A stretch of DNA of 53,105 nucleotides from Clostridium sp. MCC353 (GTDB lineage Bacteria; Bacillota; Clostridia; Lachnospirales; Lachnospiraceae). Shown here piece by piece: positions 17,369-24,711 of this stretch. The stretch lies in the NCBI RefSeq assembly GCF_018785315.1, contig NZ_WQPN01000029.1, positions 1 to 53,105 on the forward strand, read 5' to 3'. How positions within the stretch are numbered: position 1 is the stretch's first letter; the number at the start of each line of letters is the position of its first letter. Under the pieces are notes generated by a model. That model did no database searches and was not told the origin of the DNA. It saw nothing but the letters and a program-made list of their open reading frames with translations. The position numbers and the translations under genes were made by a program.

Positions 17369-17411
17369 TTGCAAACCGTCCGGATCCGCTATATAATAAA
17401 CACCATAGCGG
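17369..17411 (+). promoter_or_regulatory. Promoter and inverted-repeat operator for the 17443 gene
   Basis: TTGCAA (17369-17374) and TATAAT (17392-17397) are 17 bases apart. CCGCTA (17386-17391) and TAGCGG (17406-17411) form an inverted repeat flanking the -10 box, a good place for a repressor; the divergent Cro/CI protein is the obvious candidate. Confidence 0.65.
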
Positions 17412-17442
17412 TTCATTTAAATCAAAAACAGGAGAGATTTCC

Positions 17443-17751
17443 ATGGTATTTTCAATCAATAAACAGGCGGTAGAAATCAAAACCCGCTTTGAGCACGCAC
17501 AGCTCACCTCCAAATATGAGGTGGTGGCCACCATCGGTATGCTGTCCAAAATCTACGGCCTCCCTCTTCCTCCCAAACAGGATACGCTGGATGAAATGAG
17601 GGCCGGCCTCCATGCCTCCATCGACCATTCACCGGCGCCTTCCGATTATGCGGAAAAACTGATCAGCCTATTGGATTATTATGACCAAAATACGGAAGTT
17701 ACCGATGAGATGTACGAACTTTTAAAGTATTCCTATGAGGATCAGGTTTGA
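17443..17751 (+). CDS. Conserved-looking hypothetical protein, 102 residues
   Basis: I do not recognise this protein. It is soluble, mixed-charge and mostly helical, with no signal peptide or membrane segment; the middle part (PLPPKQDTLDEMRAGLHASID) is acidic and the end reads DEMYELLKYSYEDQV. The ATG at 17443 follows GGAGAG by six bases, and a near-consensus promoter with an inverted repeat lies upstream, so it is probably a real gene. A longer frame from 17347 would begin upstream of the promoter. It stands alone, divergent from a Cro/CI regulator, and is followed by the long palindrome A1. Confidence 0.6.
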   Translation: MVFSINKQAVEIKTRFEHAQLTSKYEVVATIGMLSKIYGLPLPPKQDTLDEMRAGLHASIDHSPAPSDYAEKLISLLDYYDQNTEVTDEMYELLKYSYEDQV

Positions 17752-17785
17752 GGGGGATAATTGGAATTTAATTAGTGAAAGTTAC

Positions 17786-18118
17786 GCAGAAAAGCGGGGA
17801 GGCCGGATGGAAGGAAGGCTGGAGAGCAGACCGGGGGAAGCAAAACGATCCAGAGGTCTGATTCCAACCGTTAAGTGGAACTAAGGCTTTCAGCATCAAA
17901 AAAAGCGGTCCGATGCCCATTCACGGTAAACTCCTGATGACTTTACCGTTCAAGGGCATCTCAGAAACTGATTCGGTTTTCAGTTTCTGCCCGCTTTTTT
18001 TGGTGCTGAAACCCCTAAGTTCCACTAAACGGTTTCCACATGACCTCTGGATCGTTTTGCTTCCCCCGGTCTGCTCTCCAGCCTTCCTTCCGGCCATCCG
18101 GCCTCCCCGCTTTTCTGC
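17786..18118. repeat. 333-nt near-perfect palindrome (copy A1)
   Basis: The outer arms (17786 to about 17860, and about 18045 to 18118) are complementary over more than 70 bases, the only difference being a four-base insertion in the right arm. The inner part holds AGTGGAACT-type and AAAAAAAGCGG-type stems and ends in two hairpins side by side: GATGCCC...ACGGTAAA with TTTACCGT...GGGCATC, and AGAAACTGA with TCAGTTTCT. The tip (about 17855-18040) is shared with copy A2 at 52506-52840; the outer arms are not. No ORF with an SD lies inside. Confidence 0.85.
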
Positions 18119-18179
18119 TGGTTTTCTCTGGCTCTAGGAATAAAAAACAATTTTGAGAATATAAAGAAAATTTAATATT

Positions 18180-18215
18180 AACCCTCAAGGCATTTTCGAA
18201 AATGCCTTGAGGGTT
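18180..18215. repeat. 36-nt perfect palindrome (copy B1)
   Basis: AACCCTCAAGGCATTTTC is followed directly by its exact complement. The core AAGGCATTTTC plus complement recurs at 39769-39800 (B2, with one change) and 52918-52955 (B3). It might terminate transcription in either direction, but T tracts are short. The rest of 17752-18424 holds only A1, this palindrome and hairpin S1. Confidence 0.8.
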
Positions 18216-18353
18216 TACTGTAAATCCTCTCACCATTTACATCAAATCTCTATATCACACCTCACATTAAACACCAAATTCCATCTCAATCAAACGCTCT
18301 TTCTGCTCTTCTCCCCAAAAAATCTTTATTATCCGCAGCGCACCCAATACGCA

Positions 18354-18410
18354 GCCTGTAAGAAGGGGAACCTGGCCCGGTCCGCGCCTTAGGTTCCCCT
18401 TCTTACAGGC
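18354..18410. repeat. Arm-only hairpin related to the long palindromes (S1)
   Basis: Twenty-base perfect arms (GCCTGTAAGAAGGGGAACC and so on) enclose a 17-base loop. The arm sequence GTAAGAAGGGGAACCT is the same as the outer arm end of copy A2 at 52509, so this looks like a copy of that palindrome that lacks the core. Confidence 0.8.
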
Positions 18411-18424
18411 GTTACTTTTGCCAA

Positions 18425-18544
18425 TCACTCAAATAAAGATCCCCCTCCTTTTTTATCCAGCCATTTGCAAATTAACATGGCGGGTAAATATTTTATATAA
18501 AGCAGAATAATGGCCCTTCTGAGCTGTGGATTCATGGTTTCCAT
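18425..18544 (-). CDS. Small single-span membrane peptide, 39 residues, downstream of the amidase
   Basis: A short frame starts with ATG at 18544, seven bases after AAGGAG, and the SD itself lies just after the amidase stop codon at 18564. The peptide has a short basic N-terminus (METMNPQLRR), a hydrophobic stretch AIILLYIKYLPAMLICKWL (about 11-29), and a charged tail (DKKGGG...FE). Both the SD and the spacing support translation. Position directly behind a lytic amidase suggests a holin-like or amidase-accessory role, but no family was recognised and this is inference. Confidence 0.5.
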   Translation of the reverse strand: METMNPQLRRAIILLYIKYLPAMLICKWLDKKGGGSLFE

Positions 18545-18563
18545 GGAAAAACTCCTTTTCTTT

Positions 18564-19457
18564 TTAGTCTTCCCATTTTAAAGCGCCTCTATCATCTGTT
18601 TTTAAACAGAGTTCCCCTTCGAACATGCTTCCGTCTTCTGTCACCCGGTAGAGTTCATCTTTCCAGATGACCCACTGGTCTTTTGCCATGGCTCCGTCGG
18701 GTTTCAGATAGTACCATCTTCCGTCCGATGCGGTTTTCCAGTTGTTGGAAACCATCATTCCCGCGCCGTCAAACCAATACCAGTCTTCTCCGTCTTTGTA
18801 CCAGTCGTTTGCCACGTAATTTCCGGTATCTCCCAGATAGAAACGCCAGCCCCCGTTTTCTTCAATCCAACCGGAACGTTTTGGAAGATCGTCAATATTG
18901 TAATAGAGAGCGATCGTATCGGCTTCCGCCCGGGCCAGCAGATCCAGATTGGCTTCATTTAGCAGCCATTTTGCGATCTGGGCGTTGGTGTGGAAGGAAT
19001 GTTCCAGTATTAGCCCCGGGGTTCCCACGGCGGTGGCGCCTCTTAAAACACCGTAATAATCTCCATGATTGCCGCGGCGGTGCTCGATGCGGGCAGTCTG
19101 AATGGTACCGATTACATTTTCCACGCACTGGGCCAGGGCCATGCCGATTCCGTCCGCCCTGCCGTCAATGGCGCAGTACGCGGCCGGATAATCCACTTTG
19201 TTGTTCACAGTGCCTCCCACCGCATTGGAGTGATCGGATATAAAAAGATCACAGCCTTTAGACTGCGCTCCTCTGTCATACAGCCCCCGGTCCGTATCTG
19301 GATCAGGCCTGGTTGTTATCACTTCAATTCCATACTCTTCCAAGTATTTCTTCTGCAGCAAATGAAGCTTCCACATGATTTCAGATTCATAATAGCGGCT
19401 GTCCGCCGGGCTCTGATTGTATTTTCCATAATGACCTGCGTCTAAACATATTTTCAT
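18564..19457 (-). CDS. N-acetylmuramoyl-L-alanine amidase with choline-binding-type repeats
   Basis: The 297-residue protein has a zinc Amidase_3 domain (about 1-180) with ligands H9 (DAGH), E24 (RYYESE), H76 (SDHSNA) and the catalytic E152 (LEHSFH). It is followed by W/Y/G-rich cell-wall-binding repeats (about 195-275; WIEENGGWRFYLGDTG, WYKDGEDWYWFDGAG, WKTASDGRWYYLKPDG). There is no signal peptide, so export would need a holin, lysis or a non-classical route, as for phage endolysins. SD AAGGAG lies before ATG 19457. It sits between a 64-residue unknown gene and a 39-residue membrane peptide in a region that also holds a serine recombinase, so it may be a prophage remnant or a domesticated endolysin. 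Confidence 0.88.
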   Translation of the reverse strand: MKICLDAGHYGKYNQSPADSRYYESEIMWKLHLLQKKYLEEYGIEVITTRPDPDTDRGLYDRGAQSKGCDLFISDHSNAVGGTVNNKVDYPAAYCAIDGRADGIGMALAQCVENVIGTIQTARIEHRRGNHGDYYGVLRGATAVGTPGLILEHSFHTNAQIAKWLLNEANLDLLARAEADTIALYYNIDDLPKRSGWIEENGGWRFYLGDTGNYVANDWYKDGEDWYWFDGAGMMVSNNWKTASDGRWYYLKPDGAMAKDQWVIWKDELYRVTEDGSMFEGELCLKTDDRGALKWED

Positions 19458-19546
19458 GCTTTTCTCCTTGTCCTTTTCTTTTATATTATGAAAATATGTA
19501 CAATCTTGTTACTTGCCCCCTGGGGCCGGCTTATCCCTGCTATTTT

Positions 19547-19741
19547 TCAATTTTCCCCATTGCCCCGGACAATGGGTTCCTGCCCTTCTCCCGGATTGGG
19601 CGATTCCAATGGCGGATAGCAGGCCGTATCAAGAATCTTTTTGCAGCGCTTTAAGATTTCCTGCTTTCCACAGCCGTCTTCCACATAATCATCGCGGATT
19701 TCTATGCTGCAGTATTCCGTATCAATCTGTTTTACCAGCAT
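19547..19741 (-). CDS. Small hypothetical protein, 64 residues
   Basis: A short acidic protein (MLVKQIDTEYCSIEIRDDY start) with three cysteines and a Pro/Gly-rich tail. A GGGAG lies eight bases before the ATG, which supports translation. It is upstream of the amidase with a 89-base gap and in the same direction. I do not recognise a family; chance of being a spurious frame remains. Confidence 0.45.
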   Translation of the reverse strand: MLVKQIDTEYCSIEIRDDYVEDGCGKQEILKRCKKILDTACYPPLESPNPGEGQEPIVRGNGEN

Positions 19742-19795
19742 CCTATCAGCTCCCGTCTTTTACATTATATGGCGGCCCGTTTGTACAAATTGAGT

Positions 19796-19826
19796 CCGTA
19801 TTTTTACCGTATTTTTACCATATAAT
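19796..19826 (+). promoter_or_regulatory. Tandem direct repeat and -10 box before the recombinase leader
   Basis: CCGTATTTTTA occurs twice in tandem (19796-19817), followed at once by CCATATAAT with a perfect TATAAT at 19821-19826. No good -35 box is seen at 16-18 bases, so the direct repeat may bind an activator or regulator. Confidence 0.45.
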
Positions 19827-19844
19827 GTCATGTGAGGTGACCGT

Positions 19845-19976
19845 TTGAGAAATAATCCTGACAGCCTATTTTTCACACCCAAATTTGTGCCGGAGCCACA
19901 AATTAGAATCGCAGCTAAGAATCTGAACTTCTCTGCGTTCAGCCAATATTACGCAAAAAAACGCTCCGCATGGAGG
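19845..19976 (+). repeat. SD-bearing structured leader repeat L4 (upstream of the recombinase)
   Basis: This is the fourth copy of the leader repeat and the only one on the plus strand, again in the coding orientation of its gene. P2 is intact (AAATTTGTG/CACAAATT, loop CCGGAGC). P1 and P3 are partly decayed. It ends in GCTCCGCATGGAGGA, whose GCTCCG still matches the P2 loop over six bases and whose GGAGG is the recombinase SD. Confidence 0.75.
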
Positions 19977-19982
19977 ATTATA

Positions 19983-21596
19983 ATGCTGAATCCAAATGGA
20001 CTTTATTTCGCATATCTTAGAAAATCCAGGGAGGACCGGGAAGCGGAGCTTCAGGGCGCGGGCGAAACCCTGGCCCGCCATGAAAAAGCTCTGAACGAGC
20101 TGGCCCGCAGCCTTGGAATTACTATAGGGAAAACCTACCGGGAAGTGGTATCGGGAGAGACCATAGCAGCCAGGCCCCAGATGATCTGCATGTTAAATGA
20201 CGTGGAAACCCAACGCCCGGACGGAGTGCTGGTTACGGAAATCCCAAGGCTGGCCCGGGGGGATACCAGGGATCAGGGCCTTCTTATGGAAACATTTAAA
20301 TACTGCGGCACAAAGATTATCACACCCGCCAAAATCTACGATCCCACCGATGAATATGATGAAGAATACGCGGAATTCGGCCTGTTTATGAGCCGGCGGG
20401 AATACAATTCGATCCGCCGCCGGCTGATGAACGGAAAAGCCGCGTCTGCCAAAGAAGGCAAATTCGCCGGCAGCCTGGCGCCCTACGGATACAGCAAATA
20501 TAAACTTCCGGACGGCAAGGGCTACAGCTTACAGATCATCCCCCATCAAGCCCAGGTGGTACGGCTGATATTTGAAATGTACCAGAACGGAACAGCCGAA
20601 ACCGGAAACAAACCTGCCGGAGCCTCTTTAATCGCCCGCACCCTGAACGAATTAAAAATCCCGGCTCCCAGAGACGGCCTGTGGTCGCCGTCTTCGGTAC
20701 AAGCCATTTTATCCAACTGCGTCTATGCCGGGTACATCCGATGGGGACATAGAAAGACCGTTAAAATCATGAAGAATGGCAGCCTCATCCGCTCCCATCC
20801 CATTTCCCGGGACTGTCTCACCGTACCCGGGCTCCATCAGCCCATCATCAGCCCCGGCGCCTGGGAAAAAGCCCAGAAGCAGCATAAAAAAAGGAGCCGG
20901 AATCTTCCCCTTCAGGAGAAGGGATTGAAAAATCCCCTGGCCGGAATTCTCTACTGCAGCCGCTGCCACAAGGCGATGATCAGGCGTTCCGCCGACAGCA
21001 AAAATCCGGACGGCTATTTCATCTGCCGGACCCCCGGCTGCCAAACCTGCGGATCATCAGCCGGGCTTGTGGAAAAATGCCTGCTGGATGCATTGTCTTC
21101 CTGGTTCCAAACCATACGGATATCCGATCTTCCCGATGAACCGTCTTTGGATGTTCCCGATATCCTGACCGTCTCCCTGACATCCAGGAAGGCGTCTGCA
21201 GCCCGCTTAAAGAAACAACTGGATAAAACATATACCCTGCTGGAAACAGGCATCTACAGCACTGATCTGTATCTGGAACGTTCATCCGCCATCAGGCAGC
21301 AATTGGATTCGGAGCTGGCCGCAATCGAAAGCCTGAAAAAAAAGCAAACCGGCCGCTGTTCACAAAAACACGGCACAAAAAAAGCAGAGGATCTTCCTCT
21401 GCTGTCGGTCTATTCCTCACTCTCTGTTATGGATAAAAATGCGCTGCTGAAAGAATTGCTGCTGCGGGTCGATTACACCAAAGATTTCCGCGCCACCAAA
21501 AACTGCCACCCAAAATTCCACCTCACCATTTATCCCAAAACCGCGGGAAATGAATCAGATATTCAGACAGCCCCGGCGCCACCGGAAAGACAATGA
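19983..21596 (+). CDS. Large serine recombinase (resolvase/invertase family)
   Basis: The 537-residue protein has an N-terminal resolvase domain (about 8-150) with the nucleophile S15 in YLRKSRED, the Recombinase domain (about 160-290), a zinc ribbon (CSRCHK...CRTPGCQTC, about 352-385) and a coiled-coil C-terminus rich in Lys/Gln. Such enzymes integrate or excise phages and transposons, or act during sporulation on interrupted genes. The start is ATG 19983, seven bases after GGAGG. A longer frame from 19845 would translate repeat L4 and is rejected. No other transfer or phage structural genes are seen next to it. Confidence 0.88.
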   Translation: MLNPNGLYFAYLRKSREDREAELQGAGETLARHEKALNELARSLGITIGKTYREVVSGETIAARPQMICMLNDVETQRPDGVLVTEIPRLARGDTRDQGLLMETFKYCGTKIITPAKIYDPTDEYDEEYAEFGLFMSRREYNSIRRRLMNGKAASAKEGKFAGSLAPYGYSKYKLPDGKGYSLQIIPHQAQVVRLIFEMYQNGTAETGNKPAGASLIARTLNELKIPAPRDGLWSPSSVQAILSNCVYAGYIRWGHRKTVKIMKNGSLIRSHPISRDCLTVPGLHQPIISPGAWEKAQKQHKKRSRNLPLQEKGLKNPLAGILYCSRCHKAMIRRSADSKNPDGYFICRTPGCQTCGSSAGLVEKCLLDALSSWFQTIRISDLPDEPSLDVPDILTVSLTSRKASAARLKKQLDKTYTLLETGIYSTDLYLERSSAIRQQLDSELAAIESLKKKQTGRCSQKHGTKKAEDLPLLSVYSSLSVMDKNALLKELLLRVDYTKDFRATKNCHPKFHLTIYPKTAGNESDIQTAPAPPERQ

Positions 21597-21627
21597 GAGG
21601 TGAACTTTCTTACAAAGTCCACCTCTC
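21595..21627. terminator. Hairpin over the recombinase stop codon
   Basis: GAGAGGTGAACTTT pairs with AAAGTCCACCTCTC around CTTAC, with one mismatch on the plus strand. It starts within the recombinase stop codon. There is no T tract, so it may stabilise the mRNA end instead of terminating. Confidence 0.45.
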
Positions 21628-21740
21628 AACTGCACCGGCAGGCCTCCAAATGATTCCTGCCACCTATAATGTTCTCCTTCACAAATACGCATACAACGAA
21701 TCACCTTTTATTCATTTACTGTATACTATGCGCATTCCGG

Positions 21741-22745
21741 TTAATTGTCTTCCTCTGTCCGCCTGTCTTCCGGTGAAAATATTTCCGGCTGGCCTTCTTC
21801 ATAATTCATTCTATCCGTATTAACAGACAACTGGGACGGATTCGCCTGGGGCGGATTTACCTGGGGCGGATTCTCCTGAACCGGATTCGCCTGGGACGGA
21901 TTCGCCTGAGTCAGACTTATCTGGGACAAATTCTCCTGAACCGGATACTCCCGTCCTCCGTCACCTGCCACTCCATATTCCGCCTGCTGCATCCTTCTGA
22001 GATCCAGATAAAAATAGGCGAATGTACAGCCCATATAGGGCATCAGCCACAAGATAGCAAGACCCATGGACAAGTAGGCCATAAACATCCAGCCGATAAA
22101 GCTCAATATCAGGCGGAAGTACCGTCCTCTGTTTCCATTCATCATCCGGCAGCTTTCCTGCAGCGCTTCCATAATTCCCTTCTGCGGATTATCCACCAAA
22201 ATGAATAAAGTCTGGCCGAAATTCAGGTAAAATAGGAACATGAGCACGTAAAGCACCAGTATAAAGCCCCACTCCATGGCCATTTGCAGCCAAAAATTGT
22301 GAAAGCCCCATCCCAGCATGCTCAGACCAAAGCTGATTCCTGAGGTTACCACCACAACCCCCACCATGATCAGGGAAATGACGAAAAATTTGCCCGGCGC
22401 ATGTTTAAACGCGAACAGCAGATCACCTAAGGCGTATGACCGGCCCCGGCAGATATTAAAATATAAGTTTACATAGCCGGGCATCAGCATGTATTCAATT
22501 ATCATCATCGCAAAAAACAGGGCCACCACCACAATGATAACAGCGATTACCGGTGCGGATGACACACTGGCTGAGCCGGAGAGGGCAGCCGCCAGCACAC
22601 CTACAATTAAGAAAAAGTAAAGGGCCAGCCCTATCCCGATCATCACGGCATAATTTACCAGAACGGCGCCGACCGCAGTCCCGTATTTCCCCAGCAATGC
22701 CCGTTTCGCAAGTTGTTTTAATTCTGCAGACGTTCTGCCTCTCAT
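21741..22745 (-). CDS. DUF975-family integral membrane protein with a repetitive C-terminal tail
   Basis: The 334-residue protein starts with the DUF975 signature (RTSAELKQLAKRALLGKY) and has about five to six membrane helices up to residue 250, followed by a cytoplasmic tail. The tail (about 265-310) repeats a five-residue unit of the form (S/P)Q(A/V/E)NP. DUF975 has no established function; members are common in Clostridia. Its start overlaps the stop of the DUF4190 gene by four bases (ATGA), so the two membrane proteins are coupled and may act together. Confidence 0.85.
   Translation of the reverse strand: MRGRTSAELKQLAKRALLGKYGTAVGAVLVNYAVMIGIGLALYFFLIVGVLAAALSGSASVSSAPVIAVIIVVVALFFAMMIIEYMLMPGYVNLYFNICRGRSYALGDLLFAFKHAPGKFFVISLIMVGVVVVTSGISFGLSMLGWGFHNFWLQMAMEWGFILVLYVLMFLFYLNFGQTLFILVDNPQKGIMEALQESCRMMNGNRGRYFRLILSFIGWMFMAYLSMGLAILWLMPYMGCTFAYFYLDLRRMQQAEYGVAGDGGREYPVQENLSQISLTQANPSQANPVQENPPQVNPPQANPSQLSVNTDRMNYEEGQPEIFSPEDRRTEEDN
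21828..21950. repeat. Degenerate 15-nt tandem repeat in the DUF975 gene
   Basis: Units such as GGATTCGCCTGGGAC, GGATTTACCTGGGGC and GGATTCTCCTGAACC repeat about eight times in frame and encode the (S/P)Q-x-NP tail. Unit length is a multiple of three, so copy-number change keeps the frame. Confidence 0.8.
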
Positions 22746-23047
22746 AGCATACCTCCCGGAATCATAATCTGAAAGCCATAGATACTGGACGATAAGTCAG
22801 TGGATCCCATCGCCGCAAAAACAATCCAAACGACGATAAGAATAGCCGATAAAACCAGGCCGATAATGCTTGTGACCAGACCCGCCTTTGCATATCCTTC
22901 AAAGGTTTCGTTCACTCTGGACAAACAAGCGAACAGAAGTCCCAGGGAAGCAAACATGATCCCTATGAAACAACAGCAGGATAATATGATCGACAGGATT
23001 CCCATCACCAGTGAAGCTGTTGCCATGTTGTTTTTTTGTGGCTGCAT
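22742..23047 (-). CDS. DUF4190 small membrane protein
   Basis: The 101-residue protein has two hydrophobic hairpins (about 10-40 and 55-80) and the DUF4190 pattern NNMATASLVMGILSIILSCC...GLLFACLSR...GYAKAGLVTSIIGLVLS. Function is unknown. It begins 19 bases after metQ and overlaps the DUF975 gene by four bases, so it may be read at the end of the met operon, though no link to methionine is known. ATG 23047 is preceded by AAGGAGAACTGTT. Confidence 0.82.
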   Translation of the reverse strand: MQPQKNNMATASLVMGILSIILSCCCFIGIMFASLGLLFACLSRVNETFEGYAKAGLVTSIIGLVLSAILIVVWIVFAAMGSTDLSSSIYGFQIMIPGGML

Positions 23048-23066
23048 AACAGTTCTCCTTTACATT

Positions 23067-23981
23067 TTAGTTCAAAGGAACGACTGCTCCTTCATACGTA
23101 TCTTCAATATACTTCGTAATCGTATCACTTGTCAATGCGTCAATTAACGCAAGAACTGCCGGACTGTTTTCATTGCCCTTTTTCACACACACAACATTTC
23201 CGTAAGTAACTGCCGCTACAGACTTCGCGTCTTCCGTTGCCAGAGCCTGTGAAACTTTAAATCCTGCCTCAATTGCATAGTTTCCATTGATAACTGCGAT
23301 GTCCACATCCTGAAGGGCGCGGGGAATCTGGGCAGCTTCACTTTCGATAATATCCAGTTTTTTCGCGTTTTCCACGATATCTTTTTTGGTTGCGGTCAGG
23401 CCGGCTCCTTCTTTTAATTTGATTAAGCCCTGGGCTTCCAGGAGAAGAAGCGCTCTCGCTTCATTGGTCGTATCATTTGGAACTACCACTTTAGCGCCGT
23501 CTTTTAATTCCTCTAAAGAAGCAGTTTTTCCTGCGTAAATGCCGAACGGCTCATAGTGAATGGTCTTTGCGGATACCAGGTTCGTTCCCTTTTCCACATT
23601 AAACTGCTCCAGGTAGGGAAGGTGCTGAAAATAATTGGCATCCAGATCGCCGCTTTCCACAGCCATGTTCGGCTGCACATAGTCGTTGTATTCTTTGATT
23701 ACCAGGTCATACCCTGCTTCTGCCATCAGAGGCTTTGCCGCCTCCAGAATCTCGGCGTGAGGCGCAGGGCTGGCTCCTACCGTAAATTTAACCAGTTCTT
23801 TGGCTTCTGAAGATTCTTCCTTTGCCGCCTCAGAGGTCTCGCCCTTTTCGGCCGTTCCTTCTGTGGAAGCCGCCTGGGTGGTGGCTGCTGTGGATTCTTC
23901 CGGCTTGTTTTTGCCGCCGCATCCCGTCAACACCGCCGCAGTCAAAGAAGCTGCTGCCAGTACACACACTAATTTTTTCAT
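23067..23981 (-). CDS. metQ: Methionine ABC transporter substrate-binding lipoprotein
   Basis: The 304-residue NlpA/MetQ protein has a lipoprotein signal peptide ending in LTGC with lipidated C21, a Ser/Thr/Glu-rich linker (about 24-50), and the binding domain with VGASPAPHAEIL (about 57), YVQPNMAV, ANYFQHLPYL and the DVAVINGNYA-type segment (here DIAVINGNYA). It delivers methionine to MetNI. The start ATG 23981 follows GGAGGAAATT; a longer frame to 24008 would read through that SD. It is the third gene of metNIQ. Confidence 0.94.
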   Translation of the reverse strand: MKKLVCVLAAASLTAAVLTGCGGKNKPEESTAATTQAASTEGTAEKGETSEAAKEESSEAKELVKFTVGASPAPHAEILEAAKPLMAEAGYDLVIKEYNDYVQPNMAVESGDLDANYFQHLPYLEQFNVEKGTNLVSAKTIHYEPFGIYAGKTASLEELKDGAKVVVPNDTTNEARALLLLEAQGLIKLKEGAGLTATKKDIVENAKKLDIIESEAAQIPRALQDVDIAVINGNYAIEAGFKVSQALATEDAKSVAAVTYGNVVCVKKGNENSPAVLALIDALTSDTITKYIEDTYEGAVVPLN

Positions 23982-24045
23982 AATTTCCTCCATTCCGCCG
24001 GTTTTCACGGCATTTTGATCTTGAATCTATGCTAAAGAGAACCGG

Positions 24046-24711
24046 TTACCGGATTCTCTTATCGCTCACCCTTGACATCCTCATACCCGTCTCCTGTATG
24101 ATCTGGACGATGATTACCAATATTGCCACGGTTATCAGCATGATATCCGTCTGATAACGGTAATAACCATAGTTGATCGCAATGGCGCCCAGACCGCCGC
24201 CGCCTACGAATCCGGCCATGGCGGAATAGCCCAGGATGGTGGTGATGGAAATAGCCGCTCCCACTAAAAGAGAGGGCTTCGCTTCCGGAAGAAGCACTTT
24301 CCAGATGATCTGAGTGGTGGAAGCTCCCATGGATTTTGCCGCTTCGATCACTCCGGCGTCCACCTCTTTAAAGGAAGATTCCACCATCCGGGCCACATAC
24401 GGCGCGGCGGCAATGACCAGAGGAGGCACCACCGCTTTCGCCCCCAAAGTGGTTCCGACCAGGATTCTGGTCAGGGGAATCACCATGATTAAAAGTATGA
24501 TAAATGGAACCGACCGCAGCAGATTGATCACAAGCCCTAATACCTTCTGCACCGACGGTATGGGACGGATGCCGTCCTTATCCGTCACCACCAGCACAAT
24601 TCCAAGGGGAATGCCGATCAGATAGGAAATCAGGGAAGATGCAAATGTCATAAAAAGCGTTTCCAAAATACCCACGCCAAGCATTTCAAGAGTAGCCGCG
24701 TCAAATGTCAT
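24046..24711 (-). CDS. metI: Methionine ABC transporter permease
   Basis: The 221-residue permease has five to six helices and the BPD_transp_1 EAA loop (EVDAGVIEAAKSMGASTTQIIWKVLLPEAKPSL, about 120-152). It ends in the usual MRMSRVSDKR tail. Its start lies 11 bases inside metN, so translation is coupled. It forms the membrane pore of the MetNIQ importer. Confidence 0.94.
   Translation of the reverse strand: MTFDAATLEMLGVGILETLFMTFASSLISYLIGIPLGIVLVVTDKDGIRPIPSVQKVLGLVINLLRSVPFIILLIMVIPLTRILVGTTLGAKAVVPPLVIAAAPYVARMVESSFKEVDAGVIEAAKSMGASTTQIIWKVLLPEAKPSLLVGAAISITTILGYSAMAGFVGGGGLGAIAINYGYYRYQTDIMLITVAILVIIVQIIQETGMRMSRVSDKRIR

Noticed and set aside
18015-18236. 73-residue minus-strand and 74-residue plus-strand frames at 17.9-18.2 kb
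   Set aside because: They lie in the arms of palindrome A1 and are the two readings of the same inverted repeat.
19845-19982. N-terminal extension of the recombinase by 46 residues
   Set aside because: The extension is the translation of repeat L4; the SD GGAGG and the conserved resolvase domain begin at ATG 19983.
21593-21823. 76-residue plus-strand frame after the recombinase
   Set aside because: It starts inside the recombinase stop region, reads through a hairpin and the end of the DUF975 gene, and has no SD.
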